A stretch of DNA of 64,000 bases from Flavobacterium zhairuonense (lineage in GTDB: Bacteria; Bacteroidota; Bacteroidia; Flavobacteriales; Flavobacteriaceae). The notes beneath the pieces are model-generated. The model saw only the letters and a program-made list of their open reading frames with translations. It did not search any database and was not told the DNA's origin. The stretch lies in NCBI RefSeq assembly GCF_004352915.1, contig NZ_SJSY01000073.1:248001-312000 (forward strand). The letters run 5' to 3'. Each line of letters begins with the position of its first letter. Positions within the stretch are counted from its first letter, which is position 1. The translations under genes were made by a program, and so were the position numbers. This document shows positions 35,291-43,668 of this stretch, piece after piece.

Positions 35291-35959
35291 TTAAATTATT
35301 CCCATATCTTTTACAATTGAAATCAAATGAAGCGTATTATTGGCTTTAAAAAAGTCTTTTAATCTCGAAAGTCTTTTTTCCATAGCACTTTTGCTGTTCG
35401 GTTTAGTTCCTAAGTCTTTTAGAATTTCTATTATTTCATCTTGAGAAGTTCCGTTGGCTAAATGTTTTAAAATCTTAATATCCAATTCTTCTATTTCGAA
35501 ATTGTTTTTTTCCTGTAAAGCAGAAGATATTTCTGGAGAAATAAATTTTTTATCAGAGCTTGAAATCAGATTGATTGCTTTTTTTAATTCTTCAATACTG
35601 TTCAAACTTTTTAAAACAAAAGCATCTATTTCGGCATTTTGAAAAAGCGACTTAATACGAAAGCTTTTGTCTTCGACAGAATAGACAATTATTTTAATAT
35701 TAGGCTGTAATTCGCGTACTTTTTGAACCAGTTCATCTCCATTTATAATATTGGGTTCACGATGATCTTTTTTAAAGGAAAGATCGCTAATTAATAAATC
35801 AAACGGTTCATTTTTGTGAATTGAGGCGCGTATTTTTAGAAATGCATCATCACAAAATTTAGAATGTTGGTAATCGGCAATATTTAAATCTTTCAAAACC
35901 TGTTGAATTCCTAAATTCATTGCATCGATATCTTCAGCTATTATTACTTTTTTAAACAT
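35291..35959 (-). CDS. Response regulator, cassette copy 3
   Basis: A 222-residue regulator with E9/D10 in IIAEDID, phospho-acceptor D59 in LLISDLSF, and a C-terminal LuxR-like HTH (ILKHLANGTSQDEIIEIL, KSAMEKRLSRL). It starts 6 bases after the kinase gene, so the two form a coupled pair. Targets are unknown. The conserved palindromes in the three divergent control regions are the obvious first candidates for its binding sites. Confidence 0.92.
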   Translation of the reverse strand: MFKKVIIAEDIDAMNLGIQQVLKDLNIADYQHSKFCDDAFLKIRASIHKNEPFDLLISDLSFKKDHREPNIINGDELVQKVRELQPNIKIIVYSVEDKSFRIKSLFQNAEIDAFVLKSLNSIEELKKAINLISSSDKKFISPEISSALQEKNNFEIEELDIKILKHLANGTSQDEIIEILKDLGTKPNSKSAMEKRLSRLKDFFKANNTLHLISIVKDMGII

Positions 35960-35965
35960 AGGCTT

Positions 35966-37663
35966 TTATTTAGGCATAGTTATTTTTACTTTAAAACCTT
36001 TTTGAGGTTCGGTTTCAAAAGTAATTGCTCCTTTTATAGATAAAATACGGTTTTCCATATTTTGTAAACCATTTTTTATAATCTTTGATTTTTCACAACC
36101 TTTTCCATTGTCTGAATAATTTATAAAGATTTTATTACCGTCGGTTTCAAATTTTAAAACAACTACTGAAGCTTCGCTATGCTTTTTCATGTTGACCATT
36201 AATTCTTGCAAGACTCGATGAATTGTTATCTTTTTAAGCCCTTCAATTGCATCCCAATTTATTTTTTCGATACCATTAATTGAGACATTTATATTTTTGT
36301 CGCTGTAAGTAGAAAGCATTTCTTTTAAATTTCTAGAATAATTTGTTCCAGAATCAATATCATTATTTTCTCTTGAAATACCTCGAACACGAGTATAAAT
36401 ATGATTTAGTTTTTGCAATAAGATTCCTGTATTATTTTCGGCTGTTAAAGATTGGGTTTGTGTAAAGGTTATGGTATCGAAGACATCATTTGCCAATTCA
36501 TCATGAATATCTTTTGCAATTCTTGTTTCAGTGTCGTAGGCCGTTTTTATTTTTTCTACTCGATTTCGATTATCATAATGTTTTTTCAAATAGGCAAGTA
36601 AAAATAGAAGAATAATTAGAGTTCCAATAAATAGAAGTTTTTCATTTTCGGAATCTTTTTGGGCTACAGCTTTTTCTAAACGCAACTTCTCATTTTCGTC
36701 TTTTTCTTTTTTTGAATCGTATTTGATTTTTGCGAATTTGTTTTTAAAATTATTTCTAACTTTTAGGATGCTGTCATTTAAGAAAATGAATTTTTGAATG
36801 TATTCTGTTTTATTGATCACAGAATTATTGGTCATTAAAAATGATAACGCTTCTAAACGTTCATCAATACTGTTGAGTTTTGTGGCAGTTTCATAAGCAT
36901 TTAAAGCATATTGTTTGGATTTTTGAGGCTCACTTTCGGTATAATATTCAGTTAAATGTAAATTGCTTTCAATACTTCCGTAATCGTCACTGTATTTATT
37001 TCTTGCATCTAAACCTTTTTGCATGAACAAAAGGCCTTTTTCATGCAATCCTTTTTTATATAGAGCATAGCCTAAATTATCTAAGATAAGCGCATTGCTA
37101 TTTTGATATCCCTCTCCAGATTTTTTTGTATTTATAATTGATTCGAAGATTTTTATAGCGTTATCGTATTTCTTTTGATGAATATAAATAACTGCAATAT
37201 TGTTTAAAGGAGTTTGTTTACATAAAGAGTCAGCACAATCTTTTAATGCCTCATTATAGTAATAAATAGCATCATCATAATTTGATAATTCTTTATCAGC
37301 AATTCCGAAAAAATTATTGATTGAAACACTATAAATGTCTTTTTTCTTGAGGTAGGGTAAGGCCTCGGTCAATGTTTCTTTGCTCCCATAATAATCTCCA
37401 TTTATTTGCTGAATTGACGCCATTTGAATGAGATTATACATAATATTGGCACTGTCATTTAATGTTTCATATGCTATTTTTGCTTTATTGAAGTTGAGAA
37501 ATGCTGCATTAAAATTTTTGTTTTCAAAGTTTATTAGTCCTTTTTCCCGATATGTGCTTGCTTCTTTTCTAATAGGTTCAGGTTGAGGAATACTGGTTTT
37601 CTTTTCTTTACATGAAAGAAGGAGCAGAAAAATTAAGGAATAAAAAAACGGGGATCGTAGCAT
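35966..37663 (-). CDS. TPR-containing sensor histidine kinase, cassette copy 3
   Basis: A 565-residue sensor with lipobox LLLSC (C18), periplasmic TPR repeats (35-310), a charged coiled coil, a membrane helix at about 343-359, and a HisKA_3 box with H387 in DIHDELANDV. The HATPase is complete (ELMVNMKKHS, SDNGKG, GLQNMENR); the second G1 glycine position reads DNGKG where copy 1 has DNGIG. It sits between the small lipoprotein gene (52 bases upstream) and the response regulator. The stimulus is unknown. It should be phosphorylated in response to something met by the TPR domain outside the membrane. Confidence 0.93.
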   Translation of the reverse strand: MLRSPFFYSLIFLLLLSCKEKKTSIPQPEPIRKEASTYREKGLINFENKNFNAAFLNFNKAKIAYETLNDSANIMYNLIQMASIQQINGDYYGSKETLTEALPYLKKKDIYSVSINNFFGIADKELSNYDDAIYYYNEALKDCADSLCKQTPLNNIAVIYIHQKKYDNAIKIFESIINTKKSGEGYQNSNALILDNLGYALYKKGLHEKGLLFMQKGLDARNKYSDDYGSIESNLHLTEYYTESEPQKSKQYALNAYETATKLNSIDERLEALSFLMTNNSVINKTEYIQKFIFLNDSILKVRNNFKNKFAKIKYDSKKEKDENEKLRLEKAVAQKDSENEKLLFIGTLIILLFLLAYLKKHYDNRNRVEKIKTAYDTETRIAKDIHDELANDVFDTITFTQTQSLTAENNTGILLQKLNHIYTRVRGISRENNDIDSGTNYSRNLKEMLSTYSDKNINVSINGIEKINWDAIEGLKKITIHRVLQELMVNMKKHSEASVVVLKFETDGNKIFINYSDNGKGCEKSKIIKNGLQNMENRILSIKGAITFETEPQKGFKVKITMPK

Positions 37664-37715
37664 AAAACTTACTTTCCCCGAAATTAATAATTATTTATAA
37701 ACTAATCATCTTTAT

Positions 37716-37901
37716 TTATTCATCAGCCGGTCCCGGTGGCGGTGGTGGTGGTTTTATTGTTCCGTCTCCAGGGCCATCATCAGCATAAGAAGGTTTTGCA
37801 GGATTAATTTCCTTTTTAACATCATCATATTCGTCGGCTGTGCAAGAGAATAATGTAGTTGACAATAGCGCGAACGCTCCCAATAAAAATATCTTTTTCA
37901 T
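37716..37901 (-). CDS. Small acidic/proline-rich lipoprotein, cassette copy 3
   Basis: A 61-residue protein with signal and lipobox LFSC (residues 17-20). The mature part of 42 residues reads TADEYDD, then EINPAKPSYADDGPGDGT, a run of prolines and the end PADE. It shares the DDGPGD block and the last four residues with copy 1. It is the first gene of the kinase-regulator operon. No catalytic domain can fit; a membrane-tethered or released peptide partner of the TPR sensor is the simplest idea, but it is inference. Confidence 0.82.
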   Translation of the reverse strand: MKKIFLLGAFALLSTTLFSCTADEYDDVKKEINPAKPSYADDGPGDGTIKPPPPPPGPADE

Positions 37902-38159
37902 GTTTTTTTGATTAAATTTTAGACATGGGTATTGCTGTCCGGAACTATTCCAGATCTAGTCAATACCATTTTTTGTTTGGGAAGTGAAATGCGTAGAACA
38001 GTAAGATTTTCATCTATACTTCCCGGATAAATTCCGTCTTACGGTTTTCCGCATTTTTAATAAAACTAGTTTTGTATTTTTGTTTTTAACCTGCAGGTCA
38101 TAACGTTAACTAATTTTGTTGAGGCAAAGTTATGTTGGGTTTAGAGCTGTATTGATCAG
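37902..38159. promoter_or_regulatory. Divergent control region of cassette copy 3
   Basis: Homologous to copy 1. It has a tiny minus-strand ORF (37912-37926, MSKI-stop), a hairpin ggtattg/caatacc (37928-37934/37961-37967), and interleaved repeats gggaagt/acttccc (37979-37985/38018-38024) and gtaagat/gtcttac (38001-38007/38036-38042). Then come ttacggttttcc (38039-38050), the palindrome aaaactagtttt (38062-38073) and a plus-strand -7 box tatttttg (38075-38082). The distance from ttacggttttcc to the lipoprotein ATG is 138-141 bases in both copies. Confidence 0.75.
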
Positions 38160-38258
38160 AAAGTCAGGAAAGTCTAATTAGTTTTTTTAAAGTCAGGATA
38201 AGTTCTAAAAAGTCACAAAAAGTAGAATAAAGTACTTTAGAAAAGTTGTAAAAAGTTC
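38160..38258. repeat. Phased AAAGT iterons, copy 3
   Basis: Ten AGT units start at 38162, 38171, 38180, 38191, 38201, 38211, 38221, 38231, 38244 and 38254; steps are 9, 9, 11, 10, 10, 10, 10, 13 and 10 bases. Most read AAAGT. Two read AAAGTCAGGA, whose TCAGGA part is the reverse complement of the TCCTGA unit in copies 1 and 2. The array ends 4 bases before the start codon. Confidence 0.75.
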
Positions 38259-38260
38259 AA

Positions 38261-39229
38261 ATGCCTATGTCAAACATTACTTTTGAAGATTATAAAAATG
38301 CTATTAAAGCGAAATATGAAAAGGAAAAAGAAGAAGGGGATTATTCAAATAATTTAAGTTCGCCAACACCTGCAAATCTTAGAAAATTATGTGTCAAAAG
38401 ATTTAAGTCAAATCCCGATAAAGAAGACTTAAATGCTTTTGAATCTTTTTTTGATTTTCCATTTGATAAGGATAAAAAGAATTTGTTTGGAGATGATGAG
38501 ATGAACAAATTAGAATCTGTTAGGAGATTTCTTTTAGGTAAAACTGAGAGACCAGCTGAAGATACTGTTCAATTAGCCGCAATACTTGTAGATCTTCAAC
38601 CAAGACCTTTTAATAAGTATAGAAAACAAATTGATGAAGAAGATCTAGAATTATTCAATGAATTAAGAGGTGGTAATAATTTTGGTAAAGAAGTCTCTTC
38701 AGATAATGTGAATGATCAAGTGGAAATTGAAAATGCAAATGATTTAAAAACAGATTTTGTTGTAGAAGAATCTCTACCTGTTCAAAGTGAGGAAGTTAAA
38801 TATGAAGAAACACCAATATCGACTTTTTTTAAAATGGACGAGAAACCAAAATCTAATAAATTTAAATATTTAGCAATTGTTGTAGTTCTAGCTGGATTAG
38901 GTTTAATTCTATATTTAATTCTGCCAAATAAAGAATGTATGCAATGGTCAGGCGATCATTATGAGGTTGTAGATTGTAGTTTAAAATCTGAAGGATTTAT
39001 AAGTGGTAATCCTGTGGAGTTATTAGATGAAAATCTACTTGGTCTTAAGAAAATAAAGGTTTGTGACACAACAGTTTATTTTGATAAAAACCATAATGCA
39101 ATTATCTGGTATGCAAAAAGAGGAGATAGTGTTGATTTTTTTAATAATCATGGAAGACATCCAGAAAATAATAGTCCATTAAAACCAGTTACAAAATATA
39201 TTTTAGACAAATACGTCAATAAGAAGTAG
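38261..39229 (+). CDS. Cassette plus-strand protein copy 3, full length
   Basis: A 322-residue protein. The N-terminal domain (6-120) has TFEDYKNAIKAKYE, LRKLCVKRFKSNP and AAILVDLQPRPFNKY. An acidic linker (120-195) precedes one membrane helix (203-222). The outer domain (224-322) has KECMQWSGDHYEVV and FFNNHGRHPENNSPLKPVT. The start may also be the ATG at 38267. The N-domain should be cytoplasmic and the C-domain outside. No named family is recognised. Its divergent position from a kinase operon with shared control DNA suggests that it is output or feedback of the same circuit. Confidence 0.84.
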   Translation: MPMSNITFEDYKNAIKAKYEKEKEEGDYSNNLSSPTPANLRKLCVKRFKSNPDKEDLNAFESFFDFPFDKDKKNLFGDDEMNKLESVRRFLLGKTERPAEDTVQLAAILVDLQPRPFNKYRKQIDEEDLELFNELRGGNNFGKEVSSDNVNDQVEIENANDLKTDFVVEESLPVQSEEVKYEETPISTFFKMDEKPKSNKFKYLAIVVVLAGLGLILYLILPNKECMQWSGDHYEVVDCSLKSEGFISGNPVELLDENLLGLKKIKVCDTTVYFDKNHNAIIWYAKRGDSVDFFNNHGRHPENNSPLKPVTKYILDKYVNKK

Positions 39230-39232
39230 AGA

Positions 39233-39275
39233 AAAAAAAATCTCCCAAAATAAAGTTTATTTTGGGAGATTTTTT
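39233..39275. terminator. Bidirectional terminator
   Basis: tctcccaaaat (39241-39251) pairs with attttgggaga (39259-39269), flanked by A and T runs. It serves the cassette plus-strand gene and the convergent L,D-transpeptidase gene. Confidence 0.87.
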
Positions 39276-39287
39276 ATTTGATGAGGT

Positions 39288-40904
39288 TTATTCCTGATCC
39301 GATTTATAGGCAGTATCTTGTGGGAACAACATTCCATTTAGGCGAGTATCTCTTTGATAAACATCAGGATAAAAATTCATATTTCCATCTCTTGTTACCC
39401 ACGCAGTAAAATAACCTATATAAATCGGGATTTTTTTCTTTAGGAAAAAAGGAGTTTCTTTTTCGCCGCTCATTGCTGCATCTATTTTGTCAGTGGTCCA
39501 TTCCGGATAATCTTTCATCATTGAAACAGCAAGTTCTTTCGCTTTTTCCACATTGATACAACCGTGACTGAAAATACGTTTTTCAAATCCAAATAAACTT
39601 TTTGATGGAGAGTCATGCATATAAATGTCATTCGGATTTGGGAACATGAATTTCACAAGTCCTAAAGCATTATCTGGTCCTGGTTTCTGTCTCACTTTTC
39701 CGCCATTCCATTCCATGTTATGATCGGCCAGATAATTTTTGTCTTCGGCCATTTTTAGTTTTAATTCATTTTGAATGATGCTCGTCGGAACATACCAATA
39801 CGGACTAAAAACAATACGGTCAATCTGTCCGCTAAAAATTACCGTTTTGGTTAAGGGCGTTCCTATGAAAACTTTTGAAACAATATCAAAATTTTTATCT
39901 CGCACAAAATAGAGCATAAACGACGGAATGTTGACCATTACATATTCCTGTTGATCTTCTAAAGAAGGCGGAATCCATCTGCAACGCTCCATATTCAGCA
40001 TTATGGTTTTAATGCGGTCGCTGATGGGTTCGTTCATTTGGTCAATATGTTCTTTTGAAAGAATATAATTTGGCATCAATGCATGTCGGAGTTTATATTT
40101 CATTACACCATCCATCAACTCTTGATCATAAAAATTGCTTTTCGAATCGGTTGCTAAATCACCAATTATAAATAAACGATGTCTCACATCTGCAATGGTT
40201 TGAGAAGTAGCATCTGGACGCAAATCTGTATAAGGCGTGTCCATGTATATTGGAGTCCATTGTTTGCTTTTTTCGATTTCGCGGTATTTTTTTAAAACTT
40301 CTTGAAGTTTGTAATATTGGCTAAAAAGAACATGTTTATTTTCTTTCAATAAATCTGGATTGCCTACAATTGAATCAAGTAATGTTTCATATGAGAATTT
40401 TTTCTTTGGCAAATACCATTGAATTTTATCTTGTTCAGCAGCATCAATTCCCTGATAAACATGTTTTGCATATAAAATGTACATGGAACTCAATAAAAGT
40501 TCAGTATCAGAATCTGAAATTTTTGATTTTGATGCTGATTCTTCGTTAAAAACTTCGTCAAGTTTCTTTTTATAAGGAATTTCAATCTGAACGCCTTCTT
40601 CGTAAGTTGAATTTAATTTATGATATAAAAGATATCCAAATTCGTTTATATCATTTCCTTCAAACCAAATCGGTTTATAGGCTTTATTTTTATACAAAGC
40701 TGCAACATCTGTTTGGTAGGCTTTTAAATCAGAATATTTTTTAAAAAATGTACCTATTGAAGCAGTAGTAATTTCTGGAGAATAGGCAGAAAAAATAATT
40801 GTTTTAGAAGCTTCAGGAAGATGAAGATCATTTTTTGAAAAAACATTTGAGGAGCTAAAAAAAGTCCCCAGTAAAAGAATTACGGCAAAAGTAAAGTTTT
40901 TCAT
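39288..40904 (-). CDS. L,D-transpeptidase (YcbB-like murein cross-linking enzyme)
   Basis: I choose the ATG at 40904, giving 538 residues with a clean signal peptide (MKNFTFAVILLLGTFFSSSNVFS). The frame continues to 40952 but that leader is poor. An N-terminal scaffold domain and peptidoglycan-binding-like region (about 130-300) precede the YkuD catalytic domain, with H447 and C449 in the signature SHGCINVEKA and YMHDSPSKSLFG before it. The enzyme makes 3-3 cross-links in peptidoglycan in the periplasm. It is a single gene. Confidence 0.9.
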   Translation of the reverse strand: MKNFTFAVILLLGTFFSSSNVFSKNDLHLPEASKTIIFSAYSPEITTASIGTFFKKYSDLKAYQTDVAALYKNKAYKPIWFEGNDINEFGYLLYHKLNSTYEEGVQIEIPYKKKLDEVFNEESASKSKISDSDTELLLSSMYILYAKHVYQGIDAAEQDKIQWYLPKKKFSYETLLDSIVGNPDLLKENKHVLFSQYYKLQEVLKKYREIEKSKQWTPIYMDTPYTDLRPDATSQTIADVRHRLFIIGDLATDSKSNFYDQELMDGVMKYKLRHALMPNYILSKEHIDQMNEPISDRIKTIMLNMERCRWIPPSLEDQQEYVMVNIPSFMLYFVRDKNFDIVSKVFIGTPLTKTVIFSGQIDRIVFSPYWYVPTSIIQNELKLKMAEDKNYLADHNMEWNGGKVRQKPGPDNALGLVKFMFPNPNDIYMHDSPSKSLFGFEKRIFSHGCINVEKAKELAVSMMKDYPEWTTDKIDAAMSGEKETPFFLKKKIPIYIGYFTAWVTRDGNMNFYPDVYQRDTRLNGMLFPQDTAYKSDQE

Positions 40905-41350
40905 TTTTTTTGATTTTACGTTATAAATCCTCTTATAAAATATTGGAAACAAGCAGTAAGTTGTAAAAAAAATGATTTGGGGAAATCAGTATTTCTACTC
41001 AAATTTATAAAAAATATCTTAATATTTTGAGGTTTATATTTTAAGAAAATGTTCAAAAAAAAATATAACTGTTATAACTGAAAATTACTGTCAGACGATG
41101 AATGAAAGTGCAGGATAGTTTTTCAAATTATCCTGCCTTTATTTGTTAAAGAAATTATTTTTTGAAAAAAAATGAAGTAAAAGTTTTTTTCTTCAGTAGC
41201 AATCTTATATTTTTACGCAACCGATTGCAATTGTTGTTTTATTTCGAATAATGTATTTTTTGAATTAAAATTTTATCAAATATTTTTATACGGACGAAAA
41301 ACACTGATTCATTCAAATTTGAAATTTTAAAGAATAAATTAAAAACCAAA
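40905..41350. other. Divergent gap between L,D-transpeptidase and GH67 genes
   Basis: 446 bases with no ORF. It holds an isolated hairpin gcaggata/tatcctgc (41110-41117/41129-41136) followed by T-rich sequence, with no gene reading into it from the left on the plus strand. Further right it holds the operator-like site at 41217. A possible promoter for GH67 is TTG (41234-41236), 17 bases, then a TATTTTTTG-like -7 box (41254-41262). Confidence 0.5.
41217..41228. promoter_or_regulatory. LacI-type operator-like site upstream of GH67 (site A)
   Basis: gcaaccgattgc is an imperfect palindrome with the central CG typical of LacI-family operators. It lies 122 bases before the GH67 start and just upstream of, or overlapping, the -33 region. 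Close variants occur at 49948, 60581 and 60925. Confidence 0.55.
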
Positions 41351-43504
41351 ATGACTTCATTAAGATTTGTTTTCCTTTTTCTTCTGATTTCCTTTTCCAC
41401 TTCGGCACAAAAGGATTATAAATTGTGGCTTCAATATAATGCAGTTGCCAATTCATCAATAGTTTCAGAATATAAAAACAATCTTAAAGGAATTGTTGTT
41501 TTAGGAAATTCCGAAACGATTAAAATTGCTGAGAAAGAACTTAAAACCGGATTTTTGGATATGTTGGGAAATGTTCCCGGAATAAAATCGGAAATAAAAG
41601 AAGAAAATAACCTGATCGTAGGCGCTGAGTCTATATTAAATCCTGAAATAAAAAAGACAGTTAGTTCTGATCTTGATAAAATAAATAATGAAGGTTTTAT
41701 CATCAAATCGGTTTCCATTCAAAATAAAAAACAAATCATTATTACCGGAAAAAATGACGTTGCTGTTTTATACGGAGTTTTTAATTTCCTGAGAATATTG
41801 CAAACTAATAAATCGGTTAAAAATTTAAACATTGCCGATTCTCCAAAAACAAATATCAGAATTCTGAATCATTGGGATAATTTAGACAGAACAGTGGAAA
41901 GAGGTTACGCCGGATTTTCACTTTGGAACTGGCAAAAATTACCTGATTTTATTGATCAGCGTTATATTGATTACGCCAGAGCGAATGCTTCAATTGGAAT
42001 TAACGGAACGGTTTTGACTAATGTTAATGCCAATGCCCTAATTCTGACACCCCAATATTTAGAGAAAGTTGAAGCTTTAGCCAATGTTTTTAGACCGTAC
42101 GGAATAAAAGTATATTTAACCGCAAGATTTTCGGCACCAATTGAAATAGGAAACTTAAAAACTGCCGATCCAAAAGATCCTGAAGTGATCAATTGGTGGA
42201 AAAACAAGTCAGCTGAAATCTATAAACGAATTCCAGATTTTGGCGGATTTTTGGTAAAAGCCAATTCTGAAGGTCAACCAGGACCGCAAAATTACGGTAG
42301 AGATCACGTTGACGGAGCGAATATGCTTGCCGATGCTGTTGCGCCTTTTGGTGGCGTAATTATGTGGAGAGCGTTTGTGTATTCAGAGCATGATGCAAAT
42401 GATCGCGCTAAACAAGCTTTCGCTGAATTTCAGCCGTATGATGGAAAATTCAAAGAAAATGTAATTGTTCAGGTAAAAAACGGAGCAATCGATTTTCAGC
42501 CGAGAGAACCTTTTCATCCGTTATTTGGAGCGATGCCGAAAACGCCATTAATGATGGAATTTCAAATCACACAGGAATATTTAGGTTTTAGCACGCATTT
42601 GGTTTTTCTGCCAAAATTGTTTCAGGAAGTTTTGGAATCAGATACGTATCAAAAAGGTAAAGGCTCAACGGTTGCCAAAGTCGTTGACGGCAGTTTGTAT
42701 CAAAATAAACTAACCGGAATTGCCGGCGTAGCTAATATTGGGAACGATTTAAACTGGACCGGACATCCTTTTGCACAAGCCAATTGGTATGGTTTCGGAA
42801 GATTGGCATGGAATCCTTATTTAGATTCTGAAACGATAGCTGATGAATGGTTGAGGTGTACTTTTTCCAATGATGAAAATTTCATAAAACCGGTTAAAGA
42901 AATAATGATAGAATCACGTGAAGCAGTTGTCAATTATATGACGCCTCTCGGATTGCATCACATTATGGATACCGGACATCATTATGGGCCAGGACCTTGG
43001 GTTTCGAATTTGTCAAGACCAGAATGGAATCCGACGTATTATCATAAAGCTGACAAAAACGGAATTGGTTTCGACAGATCAAAAACGGGAACCAATGCGA
43101 CTGCACAATATGCACCTGAAGTTGCAAAACTTTTTGATAATTTAGAAACTTGTCCAGAGAAAGATCTTTTATGGTTTCATCATGTTTCATGGGATTATAA
43201 ACTGAAAAACGGTCAGACGCTTTGGAATGGTTTGGCGCTAAAATATCAAGAAGGCGTAAATCAGGTAAAAGAGATGCAGAATGTCTGGAATAAAACGGAA
43301 AAATATATCGACAGTGACCGTTTTAATGAAGTTCGAATGTTGTTAGAAATTCAGAATAAAGAAGCAAAATGGTGGCGCGATGCCTGTTTGTTGTATTTTC
43401 AGCAATATTCTGGTAAAGAACTTCCGGTAGGAGTAGAAAAACCAACACAAACATTAGATTATTTTAAATCATTAAAATTTCCTTTTGCACCGGGAAATGG
43501 ATAA
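41351..43504 (+). CDS. GH67 alpha-glucuronidase
   Basis: A 717-residue enzyme of normal GH67 length with a signal peptide (residues 1-19, ending TSAQ). The N-terminal GH67N domain is followed by the catalytic barrel, with family motifs LNHWDNLDRTVERGYAG, KANSEGQPGPQNYGRDH and the late HHYGPGPW region. It removes 4-O-methylglucuronic acid from the non-reducing end xylose of short xylo-oligosaccharides, probably in the periplasm. It heads the xylan locus and has its own operator-like site. Confidence 0.94.
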   Translation: MTSLRFVFLFLLISFSTSAQKDYKLWLQYNAVANSSIVSEYKNNLKGIVVLGNSETIKIAEKELKTGFLDMLGNVPGIKSEIKEENNLIVGAESILNPEIKKTVSSDLDKINNEGFIIKSVSIQNKKQIIITGKNDVAVLYGVFNFLRILQTNKSVKNLNIADSPKTNIRILNHWDNLDRTVERGYAGFSLWNWQKLPDFIDQRYIDYARANASIGINGTVLTNVNANALILTPQYLEKVEALANVFRPYGIKVYLTARFSAPIEIGNLKTADPKDPEVINWWKNKSAEIYKRIPDFGGFLVKANSEGQPGPQNYGRDHVDGANMLADAVAPFGGVIMWRAFVYSEHDANDRAKQAFAEFQPYDGKFKENVIVQVKNGAIDFQPREPFHPLFGAMPKTPLMMEFQITQEYLGFSTHLVFLPKLFQEVLESDTYQKGKGSTVAKVVDGSLYQNKLTGIAGVANIGNDLNWTGHPFAQANWYGFGRLAWNPYLDSETIADEWLRCTFSNDENFIKPVKEIMIESREAVVNYMTPLGLHHIMDTGHHYGPGPWVSNLSRPEWNPTYYHKADKNGIGFDRSKTGTNATAQYAPEVAKLFDNLETCPEKDLLWFHHVSWDYKLKNGQTLWNGLALKYQEGVNQVKEMQNVWNKTEKYIDSDRFNEVRMLLEIQNKEAKWWRDACLLYFQQYSGKELPVGVEKPTQTLDYFKSLKFPFAPGNG

Positions 43505-43521
43505 TAAATTGAATAATTATA

Positions 43522-43645
43522 ACGCGGATAAAACGGATTCGCTATCGCGAAGACACGGAAAAAAACAGATTTTTGAATAAAAATATTAATAAAAAAATCC
43601 GTGTAAATCAGCGTTTTCGCGATAGCGAATCCGTTTCATCAGCGT
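43522..43645. repeat. Inverted-repeat element between GH67 and SDR genes
   Basis: A perfect 18-bp core cggattcgctatcgcgaa near the left end is repeated inverted near the right end. Matching extends outwards (acgcggataaaa type) and inwards (acacggatt type) with mismatches. It may terminate GH67 transcription. Confidence 0.75.
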
Positions 43646-43668
43646 CTAAAGATAGATATTAAAAAATT

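Noticed and set aside
38160..38258. CRISPR array
   Set aside because: The repeating unit is about 10 bases with no spacer structure, and there are no cas genes.
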